Shown here: piece after piece, positions 17,656 through 27,406 of the stretch
Layout: every line of letters begins with the position of its first letter
How positions within the stretch are numbered: the stretch's first letter is position 1
Assembly: GCA_934512155.1 (NCBI GenBank)
Contig: CAKSWS010000006.1
Location: 1 to 64,000, forward strand
Length of the DNA stretch: 64,000 bases
Reading direction: 5' to 3'
From: an uncultured Eubacterium sp.
Lineage (GTDB): Bacteria; Bacillota; Clostridia; Oscillospirales; Acutalibacteraceae
The notes under the pieces: model-generated
Seen by the model: only the letters and a program-made list of their open reading frames with translations
What the model was told of the DNA's origin: nothing
Database searches by the model: none
Position numbers and translations under genes: made by a program

Positions 17656-18741
17656 TTGCCAAACAGATTATTTCAGGGCATTATTAATCAAATGAGAGAT
17701 TCTATAGACCGCAATATCGGCGTTGTTGACGAAGGCGGCTCTGTTATTGCATGTTCCGAATTGGGTCAAATAGGCGAAATCAGAAAGGGCGTTGTTTCAG
17801 GCGGCGTTTTTGCAGGTCTTCAAACTTGTGTAGACGGCTGCACTTACAAAGCTTTTGGAAATTCCGTTCATCCGGAATATGCTGTTTTTGTTGACGGCAC
17901 AGACGATATGAGCAAAAGATATGCCGATTTAATTGCCGTTGCCCTTGACCAAATTAAGCAAAATAACGATGAAAAGTTTGACAGGTCAAATTTTGTAAAA
18001 AATGTTATTCTTGATAATATCCTTCCCGGTGATATATACATTAAAAGTCGTGAACTTCACTTTAATAATGATGCCACAAGGGTTGTATTTATAATTCGTG
18101 CGGCAAGTCAAAACGATGTTTCGGTTTATGATGTTATTCAAAATTTCTTCCCTGATAAAACGAAGGATTTTGTTATTAACGTTAATGAAACGGATATTGC
18201 GTTAATTAAAGAAGTTCGCCCCAATGTTGAAATGAAAGACCTTGAAAAACTTGCCAGGTCTATTTGCGACACATTGTCTACCGAATTTTATTGCAATGCA
18301 ATTATCGGCATAGGCACTTGTGTTACAGGTGTTAAAGATTTGGCAAAATCTTTTAAAGAAGCACAGGTTGCTCTTGAAGTAGGAAAAGTTTTTGATAATG
18401 AGCAGCAAATTATCAGCTATGAAAATCTTGGTATTGCCCGTCTTATTTATCAGCTTCCGACAACGCTTTGCGAAATGTTCCTTAAAGAAGTTTTTAAATC
18501 CGGTTCTATTGATTCTCTTGACCAGGAAACGTTGTTTACAATTCAAAAATTCTTTGAAAACAATCTTAATGTTTCAGAAACAAGCCGTAAGTTGTTTGTT
18601 CACAGAAACACACTTGTTTACAGACTTGAGAAAATCAAAAAAATCACAGGTCTTGATTTAAGAGAGTTTGATGACGCTATTGTGTTTAAGGTTGCCCTTA
18701 TGGTTAATAAATACCTTGAATCAAGTCCAATTAAATATTAA
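17656..18741 (+). CDS. CdaR/PucR-type helix-turn-helix regulator
   Basis: The 361-residue protein ends in a PucR-type HTH (about 300-355). The characteristic segment is LNVSETSRKLFVHRNTLVYRLEKIKKITGLDLREF. The N-terminal region, LFQGIINQMRDSIDRNIGVVDEGGSVIACS, resembles the sugar-diacid recognition domain of CdaR proteins. Ligand and targets are unknown. Start is TTG with SD GAGGAGG. It has its own promoter and terminator and sits just upstream of ftsE without an evident link. Confidence 0.8.
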   Translation: MPNRLFQGIINQMRDSIDRNIGVVDEGGSVIACSELGQIGEIRKGVVSGGVFAGLQTCVDGCTYKAFGNSVHPEYAVFVDGTDDMSKRYADLIAVALDQIKQNNDEKFDRSNFVKNVILDNILPGDIYIKSRELHFNNDATRVVFIIRAASQNDVSVYDVIQNFFPDKTKDFVINVNETDIALIKEVRPNVEMKDLEKLARSICDTLSTEFYCNAIIGIGTCVTGVKDLAKSFKEAQVALEVGKVFDNEQQIISYENLGIARLIYQLPTTLCEMFLKEVFKSGSIDSLDQETLFTIQKFFENNLNVSETSRKLFVHRNTLVYRLEKIKKITGLDLREFDDAIVFKVALMVNKYLESSPIKY

Positions 18742-18747
18742 TATCCC

Positions 18748-18784
18748 AAGCCTTTTCGAAAACAATAATTCGGAAAGGCTTTTT
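18748..18784 (+). terminator. Terminator of the CdaR-like gene
   Basis: 13-bp stem AAGCCTTTTCGAA/TTCGGAAAGGCTT (one G-T pair) with a short T run. Confidence 0.85.
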
Positions 18785-18840
18785 ATTTGCCAATTTTTAC
18801 AAATGTGTTACACAATTTACAAAAAAATAACATTTAGAAC

Positions 18841-18869
18841 TTGATTTATAGCCTGCATGGTATTATTAT
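18841..18869 (+). promoter_or_regulatory. ftsEX operon promoter
   Basis: TTGATT, 17 bases, TATTAT, 54 bases upstream of the ftsE start codon. Confidence 0.7.
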
Positions 18870-18923
18870 ATTATATGTGTAAAAGTAATTACATTTTCGT
18901 TTAAAATAAAAGAGGTAAAAACA

Positions 18924-19799
18924 GTGATTGAATTTAGAGATGTAACAAAGGTTTACGGCAGCAACGGCACAAAGGCCTTAAGCAACGTAAATATAAAAAT
19001 AGAAGACGGCGAATTTGTTTTCGTTGTAGGTTCTTCCGGTGCAGGTAAAAGTACTTTTCTTAAACTTATTATGCATGAGGAAAAGCCAACAGAGGGTGAA
19101 GTAATCGTAGGCGATTATTCATCTGCTACAATGAAGAAAAAGCAGGTTCCCTATTACAGAAGAACAATGGGTATCGTTTTTCAGGATTTCCGTCTTATTC
19201 CAAAAATGTCTGTTTACGATAACGTTGCTTTTGCAATGCGTGTAATCGGTGCAAAGGAAAAGGATATAAGAAAAAGAGTGCCGTATATTTTACAGCTTGT
19301 TGGCTTATCCCACAAAGCACGTTCTATGCCGAATGAGCTTTCAGGCGGCGAGCAGCAGCGTGTTTCTTTAGCTCGTGCTCTTGTTAATAATCCCAAGCTT
19401 ATAATTGCCGATGAACCAACAGGTAACGTTGACCCGGAAATGAGCCACGAAATTGTTGAAATGCTTACAAAAATCAATAATAACGGCACAACGGTTGTTA
19501 TGGTAACTCATGAACATGATTTGGTTAGGGCGTTTCAACGCCGTGTTATTGTAATTAAAAACGGCGAAGTTGTTTCCGACACACCGGACCCAACACATGC
19601 TCAGTTTGATACAGGCGAAGAAAAAGAAAACTCAACAGACATGTTCTATTTTAACGAGGATGTTAAACTCGGTAATGATGTAGAGGATATTTTTGATTCT
19701 CTTGACGATGTTGATTTTGATTTTGACGATGATAACGGTGATGATGAAGCGCAAGCCTCACCTGAACAGGAAACAGAGCAAAACGGAGGTGAGGAGTAA
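18924..19799 (+). CDS. ftsE: Cell-division ATPase FtsE with acidic C-terminal tail
   Basis: FtsE is the ATPase half of the FtsEX complex, which controls septal or lateral wall hydrolases. Walker A is G36-SSGAGKST, the signature is LSGGEQQR, and Walker B is LIIADEP. Usual FtsE length is about 220-230 residues; this protein has 291. The extra 55-60 residues are highly acidic ([15 protein letters not shown] and similar) and are not part of the ATPase fold. The start is GTG with SD AGAGG. The stop overlaps the ftsX start (TAATG). Tail function is unknown. Confidence 0.95.
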   Translation: MIEFRDVTKVYGSNGTKALSNVNIKIEDGEFVFVVGSSGAGKSTFLKLIMHEEKPTEGEVIVGDYSSATMKKKQVPYYRRTMGIVFQDFRLIPKMSVYDNVAFAMRVIGAKEKDIRKRVPYILQLVGLSHKARSMPNELSGGEQQRVSLARALVNNPKLIIADEPTGNVDPEMSHEIVEMLTKINNNGTTVVMVTHEHDLVRAFQRRVIVIKNGEVVSDTPDPTHAQFDTGEEKENSTDMFYFNEDVKLGNDVEDIFDSLDDVDFDFDDDNGDDEAQASPEQETEQNGGEE

Positions 19800-20719
19800 T
19801 GACAGCATCAAGTTTAAGATACCTTTTAAAAGAAGGTTTCAGAAATACATGGACAAACCGTATGATGAGCATTGCTTCCATTTGCGTTCTTATGAGTTGC
19901 CTTGTTCTTATGGGCTGTGCGTCAATGATATTTCTTAACATTGATTCTCTTTTAGGCAGGATTGAAGAGGAAAATGTTGTTATGGTTTATATTCAAGACG
20001 GTACAAGCGATGCGGATATTAATGCCATGAACGATTCTCTTAAAAAGATGGATAACATTAAAGATGTTGAATTTGTTGCAAAGGAAGACGCTTGGCAGGA
20101 ACAACTTGATACAATGGAAGAAGCGCAGGCAGAATTCTTTACGCAAATCAGCTCTGATATTCCGTTGCCGGATGCTTTTAAGGTTACAATTAAAGATTTA
20201 ACACAGTTTGACGGCACGGTTGACCAAATAAGACAGCTTAAACATATAGATACTATTCGTGAAAACAAGGATTTGGCACAAAAGCTTGTTAAAATCCGCC
20301 ATGGTGTAGAGGTTATTTCAATAGTAATTGTTGCTGTTCTTTTGGCAATCAGCTTGTTTATTATTTCAAACACAATTAAACTTACGGTTTATTCAAGAAG
20401 ACTTGAAATCAGTATTATGAAATCCGTAGGTGCCACAAACGGTTTTGTTCGGTTGCCTTTTGTTGTAGAGGGTATGATTCTTGGTATTGCAGCCGGCGTA
20501 ATTTCATTGGGACTTGTTTGGGGCTTTTATGAATTTGCGATTAATCAGTTCAGCGACCTTATTTCGTCTCTTGGTTTAGAAGCTCTTAAATTTAAAAACT
20601 ATGCTTGGCCTATGTTGGGCGCATTCCTTGGTATAGGTGTGTTTACAGGCGTTGGCGGTTCTTTAATTACAATGAGCAAATATCTTAATAAGGAAGGCAG
20701 TGAGATAAGTGCGGCATAA
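19799..20719 (+). CDS. ftsX: Cell-division membrane protein FtsX
   Basis: FtsX is the membrane partner of FtsE and passes ATPase-driven movement to extracellular murein hydrolase activators. The 306-residue protein has an N-terminal TM helix and a large extracellular loop (about 55-165). Three C-terminal TM helices follow, with the MacB/FtsX motif SRRLEISIMKSVGATNGFVRLPF. It overlaps the following LytM gene by 11 bases, so the hydrolase is probably translated in step with FtsX. Confidence 0.95.
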   Translation: MTASSLRYLLKEGFRNTWTNRMMSIASICVLMSCLVLMGCASMIFLNIDSLLGRIEEENVVMVYIQDGTSDADINAMNDSLKKMDNIKDVEFVAKEDAWQEQLDTMEEAQAEFFTQISSDIPLPDAFKVTIKDLTQFDGTVDQIRQLKHIDTIRENKDLAQKLVKIRHGVEVISIVIVAVLLAISLFIISNTIKLTVYSRRLEISIMKSVGATNGFVRLPFVVEGMILGIAAGVISLGLVWGFYEFAINQFSDLISSLGLEALKFKNYAWPMLGAFLGIGVFTGVGGSLITMSKYLNKEGSEISAA

Positions 20720-21926
20720 ATTATTAAAATCTTTATGCTTGGTTTTAAGCCTTATGTTTGTTTTTTCTACCTGCTTTACCGCACAGGCAAGTTCTGTTTC
20801 GGAACTTCAAAGCGAGAAAAAACAAATTCAGTCTAAAATAGATGAAGCTGAAAAGAAAATTGCTTCATTAAAGGCAGAAAAATCAAAACAGCAGGAATAT
20901 GTTTCAGCTTTGCAGGGAAAAGTAAGTTTGCAACAAGATAAACTTGACACTTTAAACAGTGAAAAAAAGGCTTTGCAAAACCAAATCAGCGAAATTGAAA
21001 CTAAAATTGAAAATACTACAAAAGAAATAGAAAAAGCACAAGTTGAAATTGATAAAAAGCAGGCAGAGTTTGAGGATATTTATGCACAATATTGTCAGCG
21101 CTTGCGTGCAATGTATATTTCAGGCAATGTTTCCACATTGGAAGTTTTGCTTGAAAGCGGTGATATGAGTTCAATTTTAACTCGTGCACAAATGGTTAAA
21201 TGTGTTTCTGCCCAAGACAGTGCAACTCTTGATGAACTTATGAAAAAGATGGAAGAGATTGAAGCTGAAAAGCAGGAACTTGAAAAGAAAAAGGAAGAAC
21301 TTAAAAACGATAAGGAAGAACTTAATAACCAAAAAGCAGAACTTCAAAGTTCTATTGATGAGGTTAATAAAGTTAAGGCAGAGCTTGATAAGGAGGTTGC
21401 GGAATGTAATGCAGCTATTCGTTCTCTTTCAAGTACACAGTCTGAAATCCAGGAAACTATAGACGCAAACAGAGACGCTCAAAAAGAAATTGATGCAGAA
21501 ATTTCAAGGGCACTTGCCGCTTCAAAACCGTCAGGCGCTTATAATCCGGGTTCCGGTCAGTTGGGTTATCCCACAAGTTACAGAAACATTTCCGCCGGTT
21601 ATCCTAACTATAAAAGCGGTGCTTATCACGGCGGTGTAGATTTTCCTTGCCCTTCAGGCACACCTGTTTATGCTGCCGATTCCGGTTATGTTGCTATTGC
21701 AAAAAGCCTTACATACAGCTATGGCAAGTACATTGTTATTAATCACGGCAACGGTTTGTCAACACTTTATGCTCACAACAGTTCTCTTGTTGTAAGTCAG
21801 GGTCAGGCTGTAGAAAAAGGTCAGCTTATTGCTTATTCAGGTTCAACAGGCAATTCAACAGGTCCTCATTGTCATTTTGAAGTTCGTCTTAACGGTAACA
21901 GAGTTAATCCTTTAAACTATTTATAA
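20709..21926 (+). CDS. Coiled-coil LytM (M23) peptidase, first of three
   Basis: This is a probable FtsEX-controlled murein hydrolase or activator (EnvC/PcsB-like). The 405 residues comprise a signal peptide ending near ASS (about 26), a long coiled coil with two arms (about 30-270) and a C-terminal M23 domain. Zinc and catalytic residues look intact: YHGGVDF, YAHNS and PHCHFEVR. The hinge between arms contains YCQRLRAMYISGNVSTLEVLL, shared with the next two proteins. The GTG start has SD GAAGG and lies inside ftsX. Confidence 0.92.
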   Translation: MRHKLLKSLCLVLSLMFVFSTCFTAQASSVSELQSEKKQIQSKIDEAEKKIASLKAEKSKQQEYVSALQGKVSLQQDKLDTLNSEKKALQNQISEIETKIENTTKEIEKAQVEIDKKQAEFEDIYAQYCQRLRAMYISGNVSTLEVLLESGDMSSILTRAQMVKCVSAQDSATLDELMKKMEEIEAEKQELEKKKEELKNDKEELNNQKAELQSSIDEVNKVKAELDKEVAECNAAIRSLSSTQSEIQETIDANRDAQKEIDAEISRALAASKPSGAYNPGSGQLGYPTSYRNISAGYPNYKSGAYHGGVDFPCPSGTPVYAADSGYVAIAKSLTYSYGKYIVINHGNGLSTLYAHNSSLVVSQGQAVEKGQLIAYSGSTGNSTGPHCHFEVRLNGNRVNPLNYL

Positions 21927-21952
21927 TATTAATATGAAAGGGAGTGAAGTCA

Positions 21953-23374
21953 ATGAAACTAATCAGCAAGCTTAAAAGGCCGATTTCTGTTTTGTTGGCT
22001 TCTTGCTTTGTTTTTACGGCGGCAAATATTTCCTGCTTCGGTGCGTCGGCACAAAGCAACAATCTTTCTCAAGAGGAAAAGAAAGCCGCTCTTGAGCAAA
22101 GAATCAAAGAAACAAACAATAAGTTAAACGATTTAAAAAATCAGTCAAATAAAACAGAAGAGTATTTAGATACTTTAAATAATAAGATTACTTATCTTGA
22201 AGAGGAAATGGATTATGTTTCCGACGAGGTTGAAAAAGATAAAACAACCGTTAAAACTCTTCAGCAAAAGTATGACGATAATGAAAAAGCCATTTCAAAG
22301 GCAGAAACAGAAATACAGGAACTTTCTGTTCAGCTTGAGGAAGACAGTAAGTCTTTTGACGATAATTACAAACTTTATTGCAAACGCCTTCGTGCAATGT
22401 ATATCAGCGGCGAAACAAATGTATTAACATTTTTGCTTACAAGCGATGATATTTCACAGTTTTTGACAAGGCTTGAAATGATTCGTCGTGTGTCAAAGCA
22501 AGACGGAACATTGCTTGAATCAATAGATAAAGAGATTGAAAGTATAACAACCGCAAAGGATGAAATTGCAACAAAGCAGCAGCAGTTGAAAGAAAATCAA
22601 ACTCAGCTTGTTGCAACAAAGGCTTCGTTACAGCAAAGTATGGTTGATTTGCAGGAAAAGCAAACTAATTTGGATAATAAAAAATCTTCTCTTTCTCAAG
22701 ACAGGGCAGAGGCAAATGTGCTTTTGAAGCAACTTGGTGATGATACAGGCTATTATACAGAATTTTTGCAAAATGATAAAAAAGAACTTGCGGAAATTGA
22801 TGCCGCTATTGAAGATGCTGCAGATAAGTATAAAGACAAATTGCCTACTACCACAAAACCAACTACAAAACCAACTACAAAGCCGCAATCTACAAAACCC
22901 GGAGAATCAACTCAAACAACAACCACCACAACAACTAAACAGCAGGATTCAAATTACATCAGCTTAACTTATCCTGTTCCTTCTCAAACAAAAATAACAT
23001 GTGGCTGGTACGGTTATTCAGGTCATACGGGCGCCGATTTCAGTTGCCCTTCAGGCTCAAAGGTAGTTGCTGCAGAATCAGGCACGGTAATTATTTCAAC
23101 AGATTTAACAAATTCCGACGGCTCTTACAGAAGCTACGGCAGATATATTGTGATTATGCATGATAAAACCACTTCCTCCGGAGAGGTTGTTTACACGCTT
23201 TATGCTCACAATTCAAAACGTCTTGTCAGTGAAGGACAGCACGTTTCAAAAGGTCAGCAAATCGCAGAATCAGGCTCAACAGGTAACTCAACAGGTCCTC
23301 ATTGTCATTTTGAAGTCAGGTTGGGCGGTGCTTCTCAGCGTTATGCTGTAAATCCGGCAAAATACTTGCCGTAA
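21953..23374 (+). CDS. Coiled-coil LytM (M23) peptidase, second of three
   Basis: The 473-residue paralogue has a signal peptide, coiled coil (about 40-290), the YCKRLRAMYISGETNVLTFLL hinge, a Thr/Pro-rich linker (about 295-335, TTKPTTKP repeats), and an M23 domain with SGHTGADF, YAHNSK and PHCHFEVR. The linker is absent from the first copy and may let this domain reach further into the wall. ATG 21953 is chosen for SD AAAGGGAG; a GTG nine bases upstream lies within the SD region. It is 26 bases after the first copy. Confidence 0.92.
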   Translation: MKLISKLKRPISVLLASCFVFTAANISCFGASAQSNNLSQEEKKAALEQRIKETNNKLNDLKNQSNKTEEYLDTLNNKITYLEEEMDYVSDEVEKDKTTVKTLQQKYDDNEKAISKAETEIQELSVQLEEDSKSFDDNYKLYCKRLRAMYISGETNVLTFLLTSDDISQFLTRLEMIRRVSKQDGTLLESIDKEIESITTAKDEIATKQQQLKENQTQLVATKASLQQSMVDLQEKQTNLDNKKSSLSQDRAEANVLLKQLGDDTGYYTEFLQNDKKELAEIDAAIEDAADKYKDKLPTTTKPTTKPTTKPQSTKPGESTQTTTTTTTKQQDSNYISLTYPVPSQTKITCGWYGYSGHTGADFSCPSGSKVVAAESGTVIISTDLTNSDGSYRSYGRYIVIMHDKTTSSGEVVYTLYAHNSKRLVSEGQHVSKGQQIAESGSTGNSTGPHCHFEVRLGGASQRYAVNPAKYLP

Positions 23375-23395
23375 ACAAAATTTTGGGGTGAAAAT

Positions 23396-24826
23396 TTGAA
23401 ACAGAAAAATTTAATAAAACTGTTGGCTGTAATGCTTTCTGTTTCAGTAGTTATATCTACTTTTTGTGCAGGCAATTTCGGTGCTTATGCAGATGAAACC
23501 ACAAGCGTTTCACAAACGGAAACAACCACCACGGCAGAGCAGGCAAAGGAAGAGGCACAGAAAAAGCTTGAAGAGCAAAAGCGCACTTTGGAGCAAAATT
23601 TAATTGCAACAGAAGAAAAACTTGCAACTTTGTCAAAACAGTCAAAAGTTACGGAAGAATATATTAACCTTCTTGATGAAAAAATAGGTTATTTAAATGA
23701 GCAGCTTACAGTGCTTGATAATGAAATATTAGGCTATGAAGAAGACATTTCCGCTCTTCAAAAAGATATAGATAAAAATCAGGAAGAAGCAAATGCTTTG
23801 CAGGTTGAAGTAGACGCCGTGCAAGGCAGGATTGATGAGTTAAATGTTAAATTCAAAGCGAAATATGACGCTTATTGTATGCGTATGCGTGCAATTTACA
23901 TATCAGGCAATTATAATTTGCTTACCGCTTTGTTAACCTGCGGTGATATTTCAGGTCTTTTAACACGTTATGAAATGGTTAAAGCCGTTTCAAAAAGTGA
24001 TGCGGAACTTCTTGCCGCAATAGAAGAGGAAACTAAAAGAATATTAGAGCAGGAAGCGGATTTAAACGAAAAAAAATCAGAGCTTAACACTGTTAATGAA
24101 ACGCTTTTATCACAAAAAAATCAACTTGTTTCAAAGCAAACCGCTTTGTCAAACGCTCAGCAGGAGCAGGCAAAGAAAAAAATTGTTTTGTCAAGTGATA
24201 AAGCTGAAAGCGATAAGCTGTTTGCTCAATTAACGGCGGAAAACGGAATGTATACGGAGTTCCGTAATGAAGATAAAAAGGTTATTGAGCAGGTTGAAAA
24301 TGAAATTAACGGCGTAATCAGCGGTCTTATTAAGCCGGAAGATGTTACATTGGGTACTACAAGCGACAGAAATAACGTTACCGCTCCGCCTTATGATTTT
24401 AATGAACTTTACAGCAGGTCTGACGGGGTACTTAATATGACATATCCTGTTCCCGGTCATTATACTGTTTCAGCAGGATTTCCAAATTATTCAAACGGTA
24501 ATTATCACGGCGGTATAGATTTTCCGTGCAGCACGGGTACATCGGTTGTTGCCGCTCAAAACGGCGTTGTTATTAAAACAGAAAAGTTAAATTACAGTTA
24601 CGGCTATTATGTTATGATTTATCACGGCACAGATTCTCAGGGTCGCTCGGTTGTAACATTATATGCCCATAATTCGCAAATTCTTGTTTCGCCGGGTCAG
24701 TCTGTTAAAAAGGGTCAGCAAATTGCAAAATCAGGCTCAACGGGTAATTCAACCGGTCCTCATTGCCATTTTGAAATCAGGTTAGACGGCACAAGGGCAA
24801 ATCCTAAAAATTATTTAAGTAAGTAG
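23396..24826 (+). CDS. Coiled-coil LytM (M23) peptidase, third of three
   Basis: The 476-residue paralogue has a signal peptide, coiled coil (about 45-300), the YCMRMRAIYISGNYNLLTALL hinge and an M23 domain with YHGGIDF, YAHNSQ and PHCHFEIR. All metal ligands are retained. The start is TTG with SD GGGGTG, 21 bases after the second copy. Sequence divergence in the coiled coils against near-identity at active-site motifs suggests old duplication with specialised FtsX contacts or substrates. Confidence 0.92.
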   Translation: MKQKNLIKLLAVMLSVSVVISTFCAGNFGAYADETTSVSQTETTTTAEQAKEEAQKKLEEQKRTLEQNLIATEEKLATLSKQSKVTEEYINLLDEKIGYLNEQLTVLDNEILGYEEDISALQKDIDKNQEEANALQVEVDAVQGRIDELNVKFKAKYDAYCMRMRAIYISGNYNLLTALLTCGDISGLLTRYEMVKAVSKSDAELLAAIEEETKRILEQEADLNEKKSELNTVNETLLSQKNQLVSKQTALSNAQQEQAKKKIVLSSDKAESDKLFAQLTAENGMYTEFRNEDKKVIEQVENEINGVISGLIKPEDVTLGTTSDRNNVTAPPYDFNELYSRSDGVLNMTYPVPGHYTVSAGFPNYSNGNYHGGIDFPCSTGTSVVAAQNGVVIKTEKLNYSYGYYVMIYHGTDSQGRSVVTLYAHNSQILVSPGQSVKKGQQIAKSGSTGNSTGPHCHFEIRLDGTRANPKNYLSK

Positions 24827-24844
24827 CAGGCATAATAATCAGGT

Positions 24845-25477
24845 ATGAACAAAATTAATTACAGCAAGGAAACCGAAAAAATTATTGATGTAAATAAGAG
24901 AGAGCAGAAATTGCCCTCTCTTTTACTTCATGGGTGTTGTGCACCTTGTTCAAGTGCCTGTTTGGAATATTTAAATAAACACTTTGAAATAACTTTGTTT
25001 TTTTATAATCCGAATATTTCGCCAAAAGAAGAATTTGAAAAGCGATTTTCAGAGGCAAAACGCCTTGTTGTCGAAATGCCCTTTGAAAACAGTGTAAAAA
25101 TTATAAAGGGCGATTATGATTATTCCTGTTTTTTAAATGCCGTTTCAGGTTTTGAAAATGTTAAAGAGGGTGGTGAGCGTTGTTTTAAATGCTATGCGCT
25201 TCGTCTTGAAGAAACTGCAAAAGCGGCAAAAAACGGCGGTTACGATTATTTTTGTACCACTCTTTCAATCAGTCCCCTTAAAAACTCTCAAAAAATTAAT
25301 GAAATAGGTTACGAATTCGGCGAAAAATACGGCGTAAAATGGTTGCCGTCGGATTTTAAAAAGAAAGAGGGTTTCAAACGTTCTATTGAGCTTTCACGGC
25401 AGTATGATTTGTATCGACAGGATTTTTGCGGCTGTGCATTTTCAAAGGCAGAAAGGGAGGCACTGAAAAATGAATAA
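24845..25477 (+). CDS. queH: Epoxyqueuosine reductase QueH
   Basis: QueH reduces epoxyqueuosine to queuosine in tRNA, the last step of Q synthesis. The 210-residue protein has the signature LLLHGCCAPCSSACLEYL (C31, C32, C35), FFYNPNISPKEEFEKR, and a later Cys pair near CFKCYALR plus DFCGCAFS. These match the iron-sulphur and iron ligands of the QueH family. It starts 18 bases after the third LytM gene with no terminator between, and overlaps rarA by eight bases. A terminator-like hairpin lies inside codons 18-27. Confidence 0.92.
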   Translation: MNKINYSKETEKIIDVNKREQKLPSLLLHGCCAPCSSACLEYLNKHFEITLFFYNPNISPKEEFEKRFSEAKRLVVEMPFENSVKIIKGDYDYSCFLNAVSGFENVKEGGERCFKCYALRLEETAKAAKNGGYDYFCTTLSISPLKNSQKINEIGYEFGEKYGVKWLPSDFKKKEGFKRSIELSRQYDLYRQDFCGCAFSKAEREALKNE

Positions 25478-26738
25478 TCCTCTTGCGGCTGAAATTCGCC
25501 CAAGCAATATAGATGACGTGGTTGGTCAAAAGCATTTGCTTGCGCATGGAAAGCCACTTTACAATATGATTGAAAGCGGTAATGTGCCTAATTTGATTTT
25601 TTACGGTCCGTCAGGCGTGGGAAAAACCACTGTTGCCTCAATTATTGCTAAAAAAACGAATAAAACTTTAAGGCGATTAAACGGCACAAATGCTTCTACA
25701 AAGGATATTAAAGAAATTGTAGGCGAACTTGATACTTTTGAAACTCAAAACGGCGTGTTGCTTTACTTGGATGAAATTCAGTATTTCAACAAAAGGCAAC
25801 AGCAAAGCCTTCTTGAATACATAGAAAACGGACAAATTACTTTAATTGCATCAACAACGGAAAATCCTTATTTTTATATTTATCCAGCTGTTTTATCACG
25901 TTGCACGGTATTTGAATTTAAATCGGTTGAACCTGCAGAGGTTCAAAAAGCTGTTCACAGAGGATTTGAAATTTTAAGTGTCGAAAATAATGTTAAAACG
26001 GATATAGCCGACGGTGTTGAGGAAAAAATTTCCAAGGGCTGCGGCGGAGATGTAAGGAAAGCACTTAACGGCGTTGAAAATTGTTTTTACACGGCTTCAA
26101 CTGAAAACGGCAAAAAAATTATTACTCTTGAACTTGCAGATGAGCTTACACAAAAAAGCGCAGTTAAATATGATAAAGAGGGCGATGAGCATTACGATAT
26201 TCTTTCCGCCTATCAAAAAAGTATGCGTGGTTCAGATGTTAATGCGGCATTGCATTATTTGGCACGGTTGCTTGAGGCAAACGATTTACCCTCTGCCTGC
26301 AGGCGGTTAATGGTTTGTGCCTGCGAGGATGTTGGGCTTGCTTATCCTCAAATAATTCCGATTGTTAAAGCGGCTGTTGACGCTGCTCTTATGGTAGGGC
26401 TTCCCGAAGCAAGAATACCTTTGGCAGACGCTGTTATTTTGGTTGCCTCATCTCCTAAAAGCAACAGCGGCGAATCCGCTATAGATGCAGCACTGGCAGA
26501 TGTGCGTTCAGGCAATTACGGTCCTATTCCGCGCCAACTGCAAAACAAGCATTTTGATGGTGATGATGCGGCAGTTAAAGGTCAAAATTATTTGTACCCA
26601 CATAATTATGAAAATCATTGGGTGGCGCAGCAGTATTTGCCTGATGTTATTAAAAATGCAAATTATTATACTCCCGGTTTAAATAAAAACGAACAAAGTT
26701 TTAAAGCGTATTGGGATAAAGTTAAAAACAAAAAGTAA
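25470..26738 (+). CDS. rarA: Replication-associated recombination protein RarA
   Basis: This AAA+ ATPase acts at stalled replication forks. The 422-residue protein has Walker A YGPSGVGKTT (about 45-54), Walker B YLDEIQYF, sensor STTENPYF, and the C-terminal MgsA tetramerisation domain. Family motifs MRGSDVNAALHYLARLLEA and CEDVGLAYPQ are present. SD AAAGGGAGG precedes the ATG within the end of queH. Confidence 0.95.
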   Translation: MNNPLAAEIRPSNIDDVVGQKHLLAHGKPLYNMIESGNVPNLIFYGPSGVGKTTVASIIAKKTNKTLRRLNGTNASTKDIKEIVGELDTFETQNGVLLYLDEIQYFNKRQQQSLLEYIENGQITLIASTTENPYFYIYPAVLSRCTVFEFKSVEPAEVQKAVHRGFEILSVENNVKTDIADGVEEKISKGCGGDVRKALNGVENCFYTASTENGKKIITLELADELTQKSAVKYDKEGDEHYDILSAYQKSMRGSDVNAALHYLARLLEANDLPSACRRLMVCACEDVGLAYPQIIPIVKAAVDAALMVGLPEARIPLADAVILVASSPKSNSGESAIDAALADVRSGNYGPIPRQLQNKHFDGDDAAVKGQNYLYPHNYENHWVAQQYLPDVIKNANYYTPGLNKNEQSFKAYWDKVKNKK

Positions 26739-26767
26739 TTTTTAACGGTAAATGAAAGGCAATAAAA

Positions 26768-27406
26768 ATGACGAAAAAGCAAAGAGCAATGCTTGCGGTT
26801 GAAACATTAAAACAATTATATCCTGAGGCAATATGTTCCCTCAATGCTTCAAATCCTTTTGAATTACTTGTTGCCGTTCGCCTTTCTGCACAATGTACAG
26901 ATGCAAGGGTTAATCTTGTTACTCCTGCTTTGTTTGAGAAATATAAAACTCTTGATGATTATTGTAACGCAGATGTTAAGGATATTGAAAAATTGATACA
27001 TAGTTGCGGCTTTTATAAAAGTAAGGCAGAATCCATTATTGATATGGCGCAGGGTATAAGAGACAGATTCGGCGGAGTCGTGCCTGATAATATTGATGAT
27101 TTAATTACATTAAACGGCGTGGGCAGAAAAACAGCCAATTTAATCGTGGGTGATGTTTATGGCAAAGAAAGTATTGTTGTGGACACGCATATGATTAGAA
27201 TTTCAAATCGTTTAGGCTTGGTTGCGGAAAAAGACCCTAAAAAAATAGAATTTGCTCTTAAAAAAATTATTCCTTCTGATGAGGGTTCTGATTTTTGCCA
27301 CAGAATTGTGCTTTTCGGCAGAGATGTTTGTTCTGCACGCAAGCCAATGTGTGTAAATTGCCTAATGGCTGAATTTTGTAAAAAGGTTGGTATTAAGGCT
27401 AAATGA
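26768..27406 (+). CDS. nth: Endonuclease III
   Basis: This is a base-excision DNA glycosylase/AP lyase for oxidised pyrimidines. The 212 residues include the helix-hairpin-helix LNGVGRKTANLIVG with the catalytic Lys, VDTHMIRISNRLG with the catalytic Asp, and the C-terminal 4Fe-4S loop C-X6-C-X2-C-X5-C (CSARKPMCVNCLMAEFC). The stop overlaps the next start by four bases (ATGA). Confidence 0.96.
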   Translation: MTKKQRAMLAVETLKQLYPEAICSLNASNPFELLVAVRLSAQCTDARVNLVTPALFEKYKTLDDYCNADVKDIEKLIHSCGFYKSKAESIIDMAQGIRDRFGGVVPDNIDDLITLNGVGRKTANLIVGDVYGKESIVVDTHMIRISNRLGLVAEKDPKKIEFALKKIIPSDEGSDFCHRIVLFGRDVCSARKPMCVNCLMAEFCKKVGIKAK

